A DNA stretch of 64,000 nt from Whitmania pigra (taxonomy: Eukaryota > Annelida > Clitellata > Hirudinida > Haemopidae): positions 870,001-934,000 of the forward strand of contig JAJTWR010000311.1 in NCBI GenBank assembly GCA_021613335.1, in the 5' to 3' direction. The stretch's first letter is position 1; each line of letters opens with the position of its first letter. A program made the translations under genes and the position numbers. Below are positions 23,388 through 35,005 of this stretch, piece after piece. A model generated the notes under the pieces. The model saw nothing but the letters and a program-made list of their open reading frames with translations. It was not told the DNA's origin and did no database searches.

Positions 23388-25134
23388 TGAAAAGATTAAA
23401 ATAATATTCTAATAACTTCAATCATTCACCAAAACCTGGTTTTTATAACAGAGATAACGAGCACTAAATGTGAAATAAAAATGCATACAATTAAATACTC
23501 GTTAATAAACTAAAGTTAGTCATTTGAGTAAAACCCTCTGGAAGATGACTCACTAATTGATTGAGCAGAAGATGAAAAATACTTGCAAAGCTAAATTATA
23601 TATATAAATCCGACTTATCAACTCGAAAGACGAGCAAATAAACACTTATATAAGGAGTGCGTAGTGACGACTGCTTTATTAGATGTTCGCATCAGGAGCC
23701 TCGTAAGCGACAGACAAAGATTCTTCCATTCACTGCATGCATTAATTCATCCATCCACAACACCTGATGTTGCGATGGATTGTGCAGAGAACTATTAGCG
23801 CGGTGGATGGTAATGGATAATGAGCTTCAATTAACTCACACTTCAACTCGGGGACTCACTTTACATAAGCATTGAATTAAGAACCATTAAGTGACGTTTT
23901 TAACAAAGAAAACTGGCAAAAAAGTTACATAAAAAAACTGGGCTTTTACCAGGGTTATTCAAACGTCAGAAAAGATTGCTTTATGCGAGCATTGAAACGG
24001 GATATCAGAGCGTCTTTTCAGCAAAGCCAAACAATAGCAAAACGAAAATCTTTGCCGAACCTTTTCCCGGGTCGTTGGTCCTGCTCGGCAATCTCATGGT
24101 TTCTTGAAAATCGAAGGCGAAATCGAATTTTTCACTACTCGAAATGAGAGAAAACTGTTTACTTGTTTCGACTCAAATATTCTGAGCATGGAAACCTTGT
24201 TACAAAAGCGATAAATCTTGACTCTGTTCGATTACAACAACGAAGTTGAGTTTTAAATCAGCTACGACATCAACTGAAAGTGAGGCAATCTAACACTTTG
24301 AAAGCTACAAAAGCTGTTCAAAAGCAACGTTTATGCATAACGTTTCACCTGCGTGAGGAGCCCATTTGAGGATTGCTGAGATTTCAACTTTAAACTCACG
24401 GATCAAGTCCGATTACTTTATCGGATAAACTTTCCATGCATTCAACATCGCCTGCTCGATTTATTTTAACACAAACGATAGTATATATTCAACGTTTAAA
24501 ACGTGACTACTCCTCAGTCCGATTAATAGTAATTTATTCCCAAACAAACAAGACGTGATATCGTTGAGTCGAGATTGTAGCATTATTACAAACACGTGGT
24601 TACAGAAATTCAATGCTTTTATCAGAAGATTGTCTTGCATTTCAAAGTGGTGTTAAAAACAAAAGCGTGAATACAAACGCACCGAATAAGGGCGCTAATA
24701 AGCTGGCATCCCACATTTATAAGATTTAAATGAGCTTGCAACGTCATATTAATCGTCTTGTTCAACACATTCCTTTCGACAAGTTGTAAAATATGAAAAA
24801 GGTACGAATCACCATGCTAAACAACTAACACCACTTGCCATTTTTTGTCTCTTTTGTGGAATGTGCATGACAAAGAGGTATTAAAACCTCCAAAATTCAG
24901 ACCAAATTAATTCGTAATCAAGTAAGCAGGATGGCATATACGAAGATTGCACTTGAACTGCACGTCGATTTTCAGTCGAACTGCACGTCACCGAATCCTC
25001 GGTAGCACTTTTCCTCGTAGTCGTGACAATGGGTCGGTGGGCTTGCATAAGCACGTTACCTGATCTCACTAAGCAAGATAGTGCGAATGACATAATAAAC
25101 TGTCGGTGTTACAGAAAACTATCAAATTACTAAC
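23388..25134. other. Non-coding region, slightly richer in G+C
   Basis: No exon could be supported. Positions 23890-24400 are less AT-rich than the surroundings and could hold a promoter or 5' UTR for a minus-strand gene. A minus-strand frame at 24881-25093 has no flanking similarity or clear splice sites. Confidence 0.4.
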
Positions 25135-26653
25135 TCGAGGAAAGGTTTGATGCTTCTCCATGCAGCAGTCCCAAATTCAGGGTCGTTTTCAACCTCTTGA
25201 TCCGTTCTGCTGCTCAGGTAATCGATGTTGAACCATCTCGCACCCTTAAGAGAATTACATAAATAACTTAACACTTTTAACCAATCTAGCAGTTCTAGGT
25301 AACCTTGTATGTATAATTAGCTTTCCAACAAATATAACCTCAGATAATAAGAAATTAAAAGTAACCAACTCCTATTTCCTGGTGGGATCGAGGTCTGACC
25401 AATGACTCGACGGCACAGGTACCCTTCATGTAGAACAACGATATCCTAATTGTAGCACCATCACTGTTGAGAACGTCTCTGTCAATTCGCTCATAATTTT
25501 CGTCAGCGTTGAACCTAATGCCAGTTTCCTCTTCAACCTGACACATAAATAGTACAAGATAAGTAACGTTCATTACAAACCTTTAGAAAGACTTTAGAAA
25601 TTGAACCTCTGTTATCGCTCGTACCAATTCACCTTCGAGAGGTTCTAGCTTCTTTTTAGGAAACGACCAATTCCACGAATGGGGTGGTCGGACTAAAAGG
25701 ATCTGTTATAGAAAATCTTGAACTATGCATGGAATACTTCAACTATGACATCAATTACAGACAGAAACGAGACTTACGAACTTCCTGGTGTAATCAAGTA
25801 TTATGCCTCCTGCCCTCGGCCTCGCATTCCAAAATAGCAGAAAATTTCCGAGCTGAGGTTCAAAATCAACCAGAATGTTCATGTCGCCATTGGCCAGGTG
25901 ACATATTATAATTCCAGCAAATTCATTATATGTCACTTGTAAAAGCATTACATCCAAGTATTTAAAATACAGTTTTTCAATCCTTATAAAGATTGAGTAG
26001 TTAGCATCAAAGGTAACGGGATTTCCAAATGCCTCAATCCTTCAAAACAAAAACCATGAATTTAATGCAACTCAATGTAACAACATAAGTGAATTCTATA
26101 TCTTACTCAGGAGCTGAACTTAGAACCCATGCCATGACGTCTGTAAACATTGGTATGATATTTGCTATCCATGGAAAAATTAGGCCCAAAGCTTCATCCA
26201 TTCCAAGAATGTACGTGTAATGGTCAATTAAGAACCACCTAAAAAAAACTGAACTGCTAATTATCTACTACTTAGTTGGCAACAAAATTCAAATAGAAAT
26301 GTATTTACATAATAATACTGAATACATTAAATTAACAAGAGATACCAATTACTGCTGGTTACTTGAACTCTCAAGTGTTTTTGCAGTAAATTGTGACCAT
26401 TAAATGTAATTTGCCATGTAATGAAACACAAAATGAAAAACAAAAAATTTCATAAAACTCATATCGCTAAAGCAATGTCCGTCCTGAACGGTTTTACCGT
26501 TAACAATAAAATTGATTTGCTATCGAATTGCGTTCCATATTTAATGATTTGTTTAGTCCGCTGGGTTTTATTTTTACTAACAACTAGAAAATATATGAGA
26601 AAACCCAGACTCACAGCCTAGTTCCTTCAAAATTGAAAAGCAGACCACCAGCC
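25135..26653 (-). CDS. Divergent DCP2-like Nudix hydrolase, partial gene
   Basis: Likely related to the mRNA-decapping Nudix enzyme DCP2. Exons, 5' to 3': about 26615-26653 (cut by a MITE), 26107-26238, 25778-26039, 25607-25702, 25370-25537, 25135-25244; phases agree. The N-terminal part (WFLIDHYTYI, MFTDVMAWVL) recalls the DCP2 helical domain. The core reads PRAGGIILDYTRKF, ILLVRPPHSWNWSFPKKKLE, VEEETGI, then WFNIDYLSS. In the Nudix box (Gx5Ex7REUxEExGU) the catalytic glutamates of the E-U-x-E-E part remain as EVEEETG, but the first Gly is Lys and the Arg is Thr. About 80 residues (around 25830-26035) look longer than in human DCP2. Neither true start nor stop was found; the last exon ends in phase 2. 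Another Nudix subfamily is possible. Confidence 0.6.
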
Positions 26654-27477
26654 ACTGGACTGGAGTAATCGCAGTTTAATATCTATACAGACATTCCTTA
26701 GTAAACAAAGATAAACCACGCCCCCCCTATTATAATAATAAATTATATATATGTTGAAATAAAATAAAACAAATTATTTCAGCACAAAACGTTGTTTAAT
26801 TATTAAAAAATTAGTGAAAATTTATAATATATATGTATTTAGAATATCTGTGTCACATAGGAAAGAGGCACTCATTATAATATTGGTTCAACGCATTGAC
26901 AAGCTAGCCTCATTATCTATATGGCTTAAAGAGTCTTGATATTCAGAATCTATTTTTAGCTCTCAATATGGATATTGGTGGGCTATAGACGCTCAATATT
27001 ATTTCAACACTTGCATCATTTATATGTGTAGTTTAAATAACCTGTTTTTGTGTGTTATTTGTTTTTTGTTAATGTTCATTAATTAGCCCGGTTAAAAATC
27101 CCTTTATAGCTCTCCGAGTACATATTGATATTGGGAGCATATAAAATATATTTATAATTTGAAACAATTTTGTCAAATTAAAATATTTATATATATACGG
27201 TTAAAAGTAAATTAAATTTAATTTTGGAATAGCATTTTGAATGTTTAACAAAAGCGACATTCATTATGTGTAACTATCTTAAGTGACAGATATTCTAAAT
27301 ACATATATATTATAAATTTTCACTAATTTTTTAATAATTAAACAACGTTTTGTGTTGAAATAATTTGTTTTGTTTTATTTCAACATATACATAATTTATT
27401 ATTATAATAGGGGGGCGTGGTTTATCTTTGTTTACTAAGGAATGTCTGTATAGATATTAAACTGCGATTACTCCAGT
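26654..27477. mobile_element. MITE with TIRs of about 200 bp and a 9-bp target duplication
   Basis: An 824-bp element with no coding capacity. Its left end (26659-26863) and right end (27284-27477) are near-perfect inverted repeats starting ACTGGAGTAATCGCAG and differ by only a handful of bases. The left end carries an extra ACTGG. It is flanked by a direct 9-bp repeat, CCACCAGCC, at 26645-26653 and 27478-27486. Long TIRs with a 9-bp duplication fit a Mutator-like origin, but the family cannot be fixed without relatives. High TIR similarity and an intact duplication indicate a young insertion. It splits the upstream visible exon of the Nudix gene at its splice acceptor. Confidence 0.9.
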
Positions 27478-28228
27478 CCACCAGCCTATGAAACAGCCCA
27501 AATAAACAAAGAAACAATTTACTTCGAGCTAACACAAATGAACTATAGTAACATCACTACGCAACATCATAATATCAATTAAAATAAATTTTAAATGTAC
27601 ATCATTTTATAAATTCACAGTTTTAGTTCACAAAACTACTAATTTTTTAACTACTGTTTGTCATTTTATAAAGTATTACAAAGCATTGTAGTCTTCTAAA
27701 TTTTGTCTATCATTCCCCAATCAATAGTCAAATAACGAGTGAATTTAAATCAGTGAGGCAACAGTGGCAAACAACTTTAGGAAAATACGCTGGGTACGTA
27801 AAATTGAATTGTTGATTTTGAAAAGTTTAACTGAATACTATTAAATTAATTTCAATTAAGGATACTATCATTTAATTGCGGGGATGTTAATCTAGTAACA
27901 TGATTATTGCCAACATATTTTGAATATCGCCCATACTTTTAGCCGTCAATATTGACATGCGCATCGCCAATACTTTTTATTTTTTATTAATTTTATTACC
28001 TTGTGGTGTCCGTGTATTGAATTAATTTTAATTTAGAAGACTGTCATTTAATTGCGGTGATGTTAATCTATTAACATTAAATAAGTATTGCCAACATTTT
28101 TCGAGTATCACCCATGCTTTTGGCCGTGTCGAGATGAGTCGCCGATACTTTTCATTGCTTTTATTACTTTTTATTTATTATTATTTTTAAAATTTCAATT
28201 CAAGTTTATAAGTAAAAGAACGCCAAAA
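27478..28228. other. Intergenic space between divergent genes, with a tandem duplication
   Basis: No coding exon seen. It lies between the Nudix gene (minus) and the first copy of the unrecognised family (plus) and probably holds promoters of one or both. It contains the duplicated block listed next. Confidence 0.55.
27840..28175. repeat. Diverged tandem duplication, units of about 165 bp
   Basis: Two blocks, about 27840-28000 and 28016-28175, align along their length. Shared segments include TCATTTAATTGCGG, GATGTTAATCTA, ATTGCCAACAT and TCGCC(A/G)ATACTTTT, in the same order and spacing. They differ at perhaps a fifth of positions. The pair ends just upstream of the start codon at 28229. Confidence 0.8.
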
Positions 28229-30615
28229 ATGTCAAACGACAATGAAACACAAGAAAACGGTAATTTAAATCTACCTATTTGGCTGCCAAATATGTAACGC
28301 AATTGTTTATAATAATATGATGTCATACAAATGTTATTGACTAGTCAACATTTCTTCAAGAAATCCAAATGTTGATTAAAATAATTGAAGAATGTAAGAA
28401 CAATTTGAGAGAAATCTCTTTGGTTAGAAATAATTATTATTAATTTCAAAGTCATACAATTACATCACACAAATGAAATATTTTAGATTCGCTTGCCTAA
28501 GAAAAATGAACAACAGCTTTTGGATGTACGTCTGCGCTTATGGTATGCTACTTTTTTTATTCATCATTAAAAACCCTAGTCAAAATTTTGTTTAAGTATA
28601 AGCAATCTATATAGTGACTATCGTATTAAGAGCATAAAACTGAAAAAATATTTTGAATTTATTCAGCTCTAAACTGCCTGGAATTTCAGATCTTAGTCTT
28701 TCTGAAATAGATTACTTAATAATACCAGATAATAGCCAACCTGTTGTAACCTCGACGAGTTGGTTAATTTTTAAAACTTCCATAATTTATTAAAGGATAT
28801 TTGTACACAAATCTGAAACATAAACTTTCAAATAGCTACTAATTCCGGAGGATCGATGGCACTGCTCCTCAAAACATCATTGAGTTTATACAAAGTGATA
28901 CATCGTTATGACGTAACCAAAATTATGTTTGCTTAAAAAATAAATTAATTCAATTGTGCTCAGATGTGCTCTATCTCAAAACAGCACGATTTCCACTCCA
29001 TTTCGACATTAATCCTGTTGGCCGCACAATTTGAGGGTAAAGAAGACGAAATTAAAACCATTGAAAAGTATGAAACACGTCTTTAAATTATGTTGTTTCA
29101 TTCTCAAATATTTTCGTTTCTAACAGATATGCACATAAGTTACTCGTGTCTCTCGATGTAACGAAAGTATGCCTAGCCCTGAAACTGCTAAGAATTGCCA
29201 TGGATAAACCTAATAACTTAATCAGCAGACTCATTCGCATAAATGGTAACATATGTAATGGTAATAAATGTTAATTTTAACGCCAATAAACATTTTTCAT
29301 ATTAAAAATTCCTAAAGATGTTGCGTGGATGTGTAGCCTAAAAAACATACCTCAAGCTATATGCCCAAAGAAGCAAAAAATCTCATCTTGGATATCCAGA
29401 CAAGGTAATAATCATTCAGAAATTATTGTATTATCTCATATTAAAGTGAATTAAATGACCTTATTAAAGAATAATTCGTTATTGTGGTCTTAAATATCTA
29501 CATTATTTTCCAGCTAAAATAATACTTGATCGGCTGGACATGAGCTGGTTTTCCAACTTGCAGCACAAATTCTCTACATGGAAGGTTATAATATATGATA
29601 TTATGCGTGATGTGATCTAGTTTAATTTCTTCAAACATACACAAGTGCATATTATTATAGCTTGGATTATTCATGTCCAGTCTCTGAGTTGCAAATTCAA
29701 TTTAGAAATCACTGCGAGTTTTAAAATTTTATAATTCATGTTTTTTAACACTTTTTTAAGTTTGATCCCGAATCATATGTTTGCACTTTGATGGCCAACG
29801 ATTTTAAGCCCATTTCCTTAAAAATTGACCACATTTACTCGTATTTTGATTCTGCAAATAATGAAAATGAAAAAGTCAAACTCATAGAATCTTTCGTCAA
29901 AGGATGTGTGAAGGTAATTTATAAATGTTTAATTAATTAATGCAAAATTGTTTAGCATGGTAACATGTCTAATTATCCAATTAAAAAATTTCGCAATAAT
30001 GACATGGGAATGTTGTTTGCTTGAAATAAAATTCTTTGATATATTCTAAACATTATATAAAAGTTAGTGTAATATTGCGGCCACCTAAATTAAAGTTATG
30101 ATAAAACCTTGTTTTACTAAATCCTTTTAGGTCCACATGAAACAATATAATTACTTCGCAGTGAATATTCTGAGTAAAATAAATTTTTTTCGACTTCTTC
30201 AAGAATTAGTGCAAGATTCACTGTGTTACTTATTTGAGATGATGAACGTTAGTTGCATTGCATGACCAGTCTAATTTTTCTATTAGCATAATTTGAATTT
30301 GTTATTTTAGAAACATCTATATTTAGAAGCTGAATGGAAGAAAATTGAAAAATACCACGTCATCCACCTGGAACCATATCTATCGGAGAACAGTAACTCA
30401 CCTGCTGCCCAGAGTTCCGACTGTCAGCAGATGAGAGAAACATTCTTAAACTTGGAAACTAATGACGAACCAGATTTAACTATTGAGAAATACCTTTACT
30501 ACCATGTCTTCATAAAATGTTTCAGATTGATAAATATATTACACATTACCTTTTTGAAGAGTGAAGATATTCTTAAGGTATTCTTACGTTTTAGAGACTC
30601 TATCGTTTAAGTTGG

Positions 30616-30700
<85 letters not shown>

Positions 30701-31170
30701 TATTATTATTATTATTGTTATTATTATTATTAATTATTTTTGCGTTTTTTCAGCTGAAAATTCCTGATGATCACGAGTCGTGGATTTTTAGATCTAAAAA
30801 ACCCAACTATAAAAATTATATCAAGGACTCTTGCAATAGCTTAATATTACGAAATGCGAAGACCACGAAAATGCTCCCTTGGATTAAAATTGCGATTATC
30901 ATGTGGTTGGTTAAACTTATTTACGTGTACTTGTTAATTAACTATTTAACTATTTTTTTAATTATTTATGAAATAGTCCTGTCTTAGTTATGTCACGAAA
31001 TCACGAGTATTTGAAAAAGGATTTATTAAAGTTATTGGATGGTGAAGATCTTGATGAGGTAGTAATTGATAATAATTATAGCATTACATTTTAATATCAG
31101 TGTTACCTCGTTTCAGACAATTTTAGAAGAGCTTTACTTCGCCGTGAATAGCAATTTGATTTTATATTGA
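28229..31170 (+). CDS. Unrecognised 506-aa protein, family copy A (15 exons)
   Basis: Exons 28229-28259, 28361-28422, 28487-28542, 28667-28758, 28836-28912, 28964-29067, 29127-29245, 29318-29404, 29514-29584, 29761-29913, 30131-30247, 30311-30577, 30754-30902, 30977-31058 and 31117-31170 join without a stop to 506 aa plus TGA. Most have standard GT-AG borders; the exon ending 28758 uses a weak A|GTTGGT donor. The product looks largely alpha-helical, with no signal peptide and no motif I know. Landmarks: MSNDNETQEN start; VAWMCSLKNIPQAICPKKQK; SWISRQ; SLKIDHIYSYFDS; LVMSRNHEYLKKDLLKLLDG; end SNLILY. Function unknown. Its reality rests on the paralogue at 35721-38301, which repeats the exon phases and several exact exon lengths. 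An ATT microsatellite sits in the intron at 30578-30753. Confidence 0.8.
30617..30733. repeat. (ATT)n microsatellite
   Basis: About 115 bp of ATT with few interruptions, in an intron of family copy A, between its 267-nt exon and the next exon. Reading frames through it are Tyr runs. Confidence 0.95.
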
Positions 31171-31439
31171 GATCGCCTACATTATATTCAAAGATTTCTC
31201 CCCGTTGCCCATGGTTTATTTAGTTCAAAGTCTCATTGCTGTATTAAGCAAAAATTTTCTAATTCAGTCAAATAAATGCAATAAATTTATGTTAAAATTT
31301 ACTTTCAATTTAGTAAAGTGTGTAAAAAAGATAAAAAGCGCAATTAATTTAATTTTTGATACAATTCTAAAATATTGAACTGATCAGATTCCTAATTGGA
31401 ATGTGTACGTACATTTATATCCCCGAAGCCAATTCACTC
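31171..31439. other. 3' flank of family copy A
   Basis: AT-rich sequence after the stop codon. It presumably includes the 3' UTR. Nothing else is visible. Confidence 0.5.
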
Positions 31440-31720
31440 TTACTGATATTGCCTGAGGGTTAACATGCTGATGAGGTTGTCAATTTTACAAGATTTCTTA
31501 AACTCACTGGACCCAGCTGGTCTTTTACTAAAACTTGGATCTCCAATTATTCTACTACATAACGTAGACCTACCAAAACTTTGCAACGGCACTGGGCTTT
31601 CTATTTAAAGGGTGTTGGGCAATTGAAGCAATTATCTTAACAGGAAAAGGAGAAGGAACGAATCCCCCTGTCTCCAACGGCCACCTTCTTAGGAATTGTC
31701 CACTTCTTTTTCTTGTGTGT
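31440..31720 (+). pseudogene. Decayed Helitron helicase fragment
   Basis: Translation in shifting frames gives LNSLDPAGLLLKLGSPIILL, LPKLCNGTGLSI, then EAIILTGKGEG. This is the familiar C-terminal block of PIF1-type helicases carried by Helitrons (the consensus has hydrophobic L-K-x-G-x-P-I-x-L-L-R-N, then C-N-G-T-R-L, then A-x-I-L-T-G). A stop follows the LSI and the frame shifts after it. It is a short dead fragment; neither the Rep domain nor Helitron ends are visible. Confidence 0.75.
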
Positions 31721-32550
31721 ATGAATGATTTCAACTCTACATCTAATTTGTTTAAGGTATTCTTATGTGCTGATGGCATTTCTGCTAACACTCTTATTCA
31801 GTCTTAAAACAAGTAACTTAACATCAATAACTGGATTATTGCTAATCGACTTTAAATGAACACAGCCAAATCAAATTTCATTATTTTTCATTATCAAATA
31901 AAAATCATATTTTATAATTATCCCCATTTCATAAATAATATCGATCTGACAAGAGTCACTAGCTTTCGTTATCTTGGTATTATACTTGATGAACACCTAT
32001 CCTGGCTTGATCGCCAGGCCGGATAGCTAGGAATTGCCAGAATTTGTCCTTTTGTAAGTACTAAGACAGCATTAATATTATATTTTCCACTTATGAATCC
32101 TTATCTTACTTAGTGTAACATTGTATGGGCATTTACTTATCATACAATTATTTATTTTACAACAGCGTGTCATCCGTATAATATTTTCACTGTGAAAATC
32201 AAAAATCAGACTCAGACTGGACCATTCATGCTATTATATTTATTATTTAAGTTGTCCTTTAAATTGTTCTTAATTCGTTGCATTATCGATTAATTGTTTG
32301 ATGATTAATGAGAGCTATCTCGGGAAGCTCATGAGGGTGCTAGCAAATCCATTCTGCTACAAGTCTACATCGCTCCGTCCTCGACTATGGCTGCGAAGTG
32401 ATAGATTTGGGGTTCAAACAGACCAGTGACACATACGTCAAGCTTCAGTACCAAGCGCTGTAGATCTGTTATGGTGGAATGAGGGGAACAAGTGCCTCGC
32501 CTCTGAATGTGGAATGCAGTGAATGGATTTGCAAAAATCGGAGTCAACCA
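31715..32550 (+). pseudogene. Decayed LINE reverse transcriptase fragments
   Basis: Frames broken by stops give MNDFN..., then FLCADGIS (the RT catalytic F-A-D-D box, with its second Asp altered), TAKSNFIIFHYQ, FRYLGIILDEHLSW, and around 32350-32530 SVLDYGCEVIDLG, KLQYQAL, GTSASPLNVECSE. These follow the order of the reverse transcriptase and downstream domain of non-LTR elements of the Jockey/CR1 kind. Several stops and frame changes show that it is inactive. It lies directly after the Helitron fragment. Confidence 0.8.
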
Positions 32551-33456
32551 CTTTAGTGATTCTTAACTAAACTTTATTTAACTTATTATTATTTTACTCC
32601 TATTATTATACTAATACATATCATTACTTTTACATAACTAACAAGCCTACATCATCCTAGTTATGCAACGGACTTTAATCAAATAAATAAATGAATAAAA
32701 TAAATAATCCTAGGAGGGGAAAGTTCAAGTTCGAGAGGGATTGCTAGTCTGACGATTTTGCAAGCGAATATGTACTTTGTAGGTATTAGCGATATATTTC
32801 AGTAACGTTTCGAAGTATTTGGCTGCCATTAAATTTTCTGTTCATCTTTATAGTATTGGAATATTCACGAGGAGACTCAACAACTTCTAAATTCTAAAGC
32901 TTGTTATTAAAGGATACGTAGTTAAAGAATATCACAACCAATTGCTTCAATTTCCAGTTTTGCTAGAAAATTGTGCTATTTTCTGGTTAGGTATCATGTA
33001 GCAACTATAATTATCTCGCATTTGTTGTAAAAGTTTTCCAGTTTTCCGAAAAATATATTTCCTCTTTAACCTGTGTCATTGTTTGATCTTTTCAACCATA
33101 GAAATATATACTATGCAAATGTTTAGCAACAACTTCAGCTGTCTGCTAATAATAATTCTGGAATAATTGTATTGCTTTTCTCTCCCTTCCCTCTGTCGAT
33201 AACTTGAGAAAGATTGTCAAGTGTTTCCGTAAAATTGTATATGCTATGACTTCAGTTGAATCTGCCACTTCATTCGATTTTCAATGGTAACATGTAGTCA
33301 AAATAATTTTCAACATTTGAATTTCAATGAAATGAATGTGTTTATTAAAACATGTCATCTGTCATCCTTGTATTATGTTCTGGTTCAAGTAAATGAAAGA
33401 AGCTCAATATGAACCATTGCCACAATCGATGATGTCACCAGACTTAATGCTTAATG
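32551..33456. other. Non-coding interval
   Basis: AT-rich DNA with no supported gene. It may include further degraded parts of the neighbouring LINE fragment or the 3' flank of the minus-strand family fragment. Confidence 0.4.
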
Positions 33457-34430
33457 TCAATGGCAAGCATCTATATCAAAGTAAAGCATTTCTTTTGCAC
33501 CCTATAATAAAAAAAATGTATCAACATTTGAAGAATTATTATAACTGATTGATAACGTCAAATACATTTTAAATTGAATTTAAAGACTAAACCCACTTGG
33601 TCGATGTTTTTCCCACTCAACATTTTTATCAGATTTTCTGTGTGTGTCTCATCGCTATGCGATAGAATTAGGAAAGGACTGAATGAAATTGATTTGTCAT
33701 GACATAGCATACTATTAACACCATCAATATTAACAACGGTAATATTATCTAACCATTTCCTCAGTATAACCTGAAGTGCAAAATGAGTTCGATACGTCTT
33801 TGAAGGATTCGTTATTAAATTTTTGCAATGTTTCTTAATTGGAGAATATTTCGGTCTAAAAATTCTACTGGTGTAAGCAAGATAATATTCTGAATCCTGA
33901 AAAATAATCCTAAGTAAGAAGTCGAGCATTTTCAAATATCCAGAGTGATACTCACACTGATGACATCATCCAGCATCAGCCATGCTGTATATAATATGTC
34001 CAATAATTGTAGTACAATCATGAATAAATGACAACAAGAGTCGTTTTCCTTTTCATCTACAGATTACTCTTAAGTATTAGTAACGTCATGATTATTTGGA
34101 TTTCCGAAATAATTATTCATCAGCTCAAAAGAACTTACCTTAAAAAGTTCGAAAACTTCTTTAATAACGAATTCACCAAAAAATTCCATTAAACCGCTTA
34201 TAAATCCTTCAGTTTCAAGGCTATCCTCATCTATTGTTGCGCCGCAGAACGTATCATAAATGCAATCGATGAAAGCATGAATAAGTTGAATTTTCTGGAT
34301 CTGGCAATCTGTTGACATGAAGTACTTCAGTGAGAGCTTGATGCCTAATGCCCTCGCGCCGTTTTGTTGCGTGTTTTGTATAAACTTGATCAGAAGCCCT
34401 ATACATGTACGACTGCAAAGTGCCTATAAA
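33457..34430 (-). pseudogene. Unrecognised family, copy B: 3' half only
   Basis: Segments match the C-terminal half of copies A and C in order. About 34139-34430: GIKLSLKYFMSTDCQIQKIQ, compared with SLKIDHIYSYFDS in A. About 33957-34060: LQLLDILYTAWLML. About 33594-33940: WLDNI, then SPFLILSHSDETHTENLIKM and LSGKNIDQ. Last exon 33457-33501: GAKEMLYFDIDACH and stop. The first ten or so exons are not found upstream, where instead a plus-strand first exon lies. Two exons that are separate in copies A and C read as one open frame here (33558-33935). It is therefore a truncated copy, or a gene with its 5' end lost or rearranged; expression is unknown. Confidence 0.65.
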
Positions 34431-34873
34431 TTTTAATCAATGCTTTCAAATTCATGCCTGTAATATCTCAGTCAGATGTTTAATAAATAAATAAATTAGT
34501 TGTTTCTTAATTTTTGATAACAAGGTAGTATCTATTTTGTGTCTAGAAACTATTGCAATAAAAATAATTTTAACATTATTCAATATTACCCAGTTCAATA
34601 TTTTGCTGGTAAGACATTCTCATTGTTATTGAGATTTATAAAACCCAGCTTATTGTTTTAACTTGCCAGCGGGCTAAGCTGAAGAACCAAAGATTTAAAT
34701 AATGAAACTTAGTACTTAATTTTAAAAAATTTTAAACACATATCTCAAAACTATATCCTGATTTTCTTTTAATTTCAAAAAATATTAATTTGAGAAATAA
34801 ATGGTTCTCTCGACTCAAACATACTATCAGACCGATTAAAATATCAAATTATTTTCCTGGATATTCAGGATAA

Positions 34874-35005
34874 ATGGATCATATGAAAAAGGTCAGCGAG
34901 GAATCAAACGATCAAGTACGTCACAGAAGGGGAGCGAAGTGGCTGAAAGAATTTGTCACTTTTGAGCAAAATATCCGTAAATTTCTAGCACTCTATGATA
35001 GTAAG
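34874..35005 (+). pseudogene. Unrecognised family, copy D: isolated first exon
   Basis: An ATG-started frame of 44 codons ends exactly at AAG|GTAAGT, in phase 0, as exon 2 does in copies A and C. The segment EFVTFEQNIRKFLALYDSK resembles the start of copy C (EFEVIAKNISAFFENYIEF). No following exons were found on the plus strand up to 35720. It is probably an orphan 5' fragment, head-to-head with copy B. Confidence 0.5.

Noticed and set aside
25790..25960. An intron between KYLD and LGNFLLFW in the Nudix gene
   Set aside because: A GT and an AG are available, but the whole interval stays open in the same frame, so one 262-nt exon is simpler; cDNA could still overturn this.
31440..32550. A live Helitron or LINE
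   Set aside because: Only short fragments with stops and frame changes; catalytic regions and element ends are missing.
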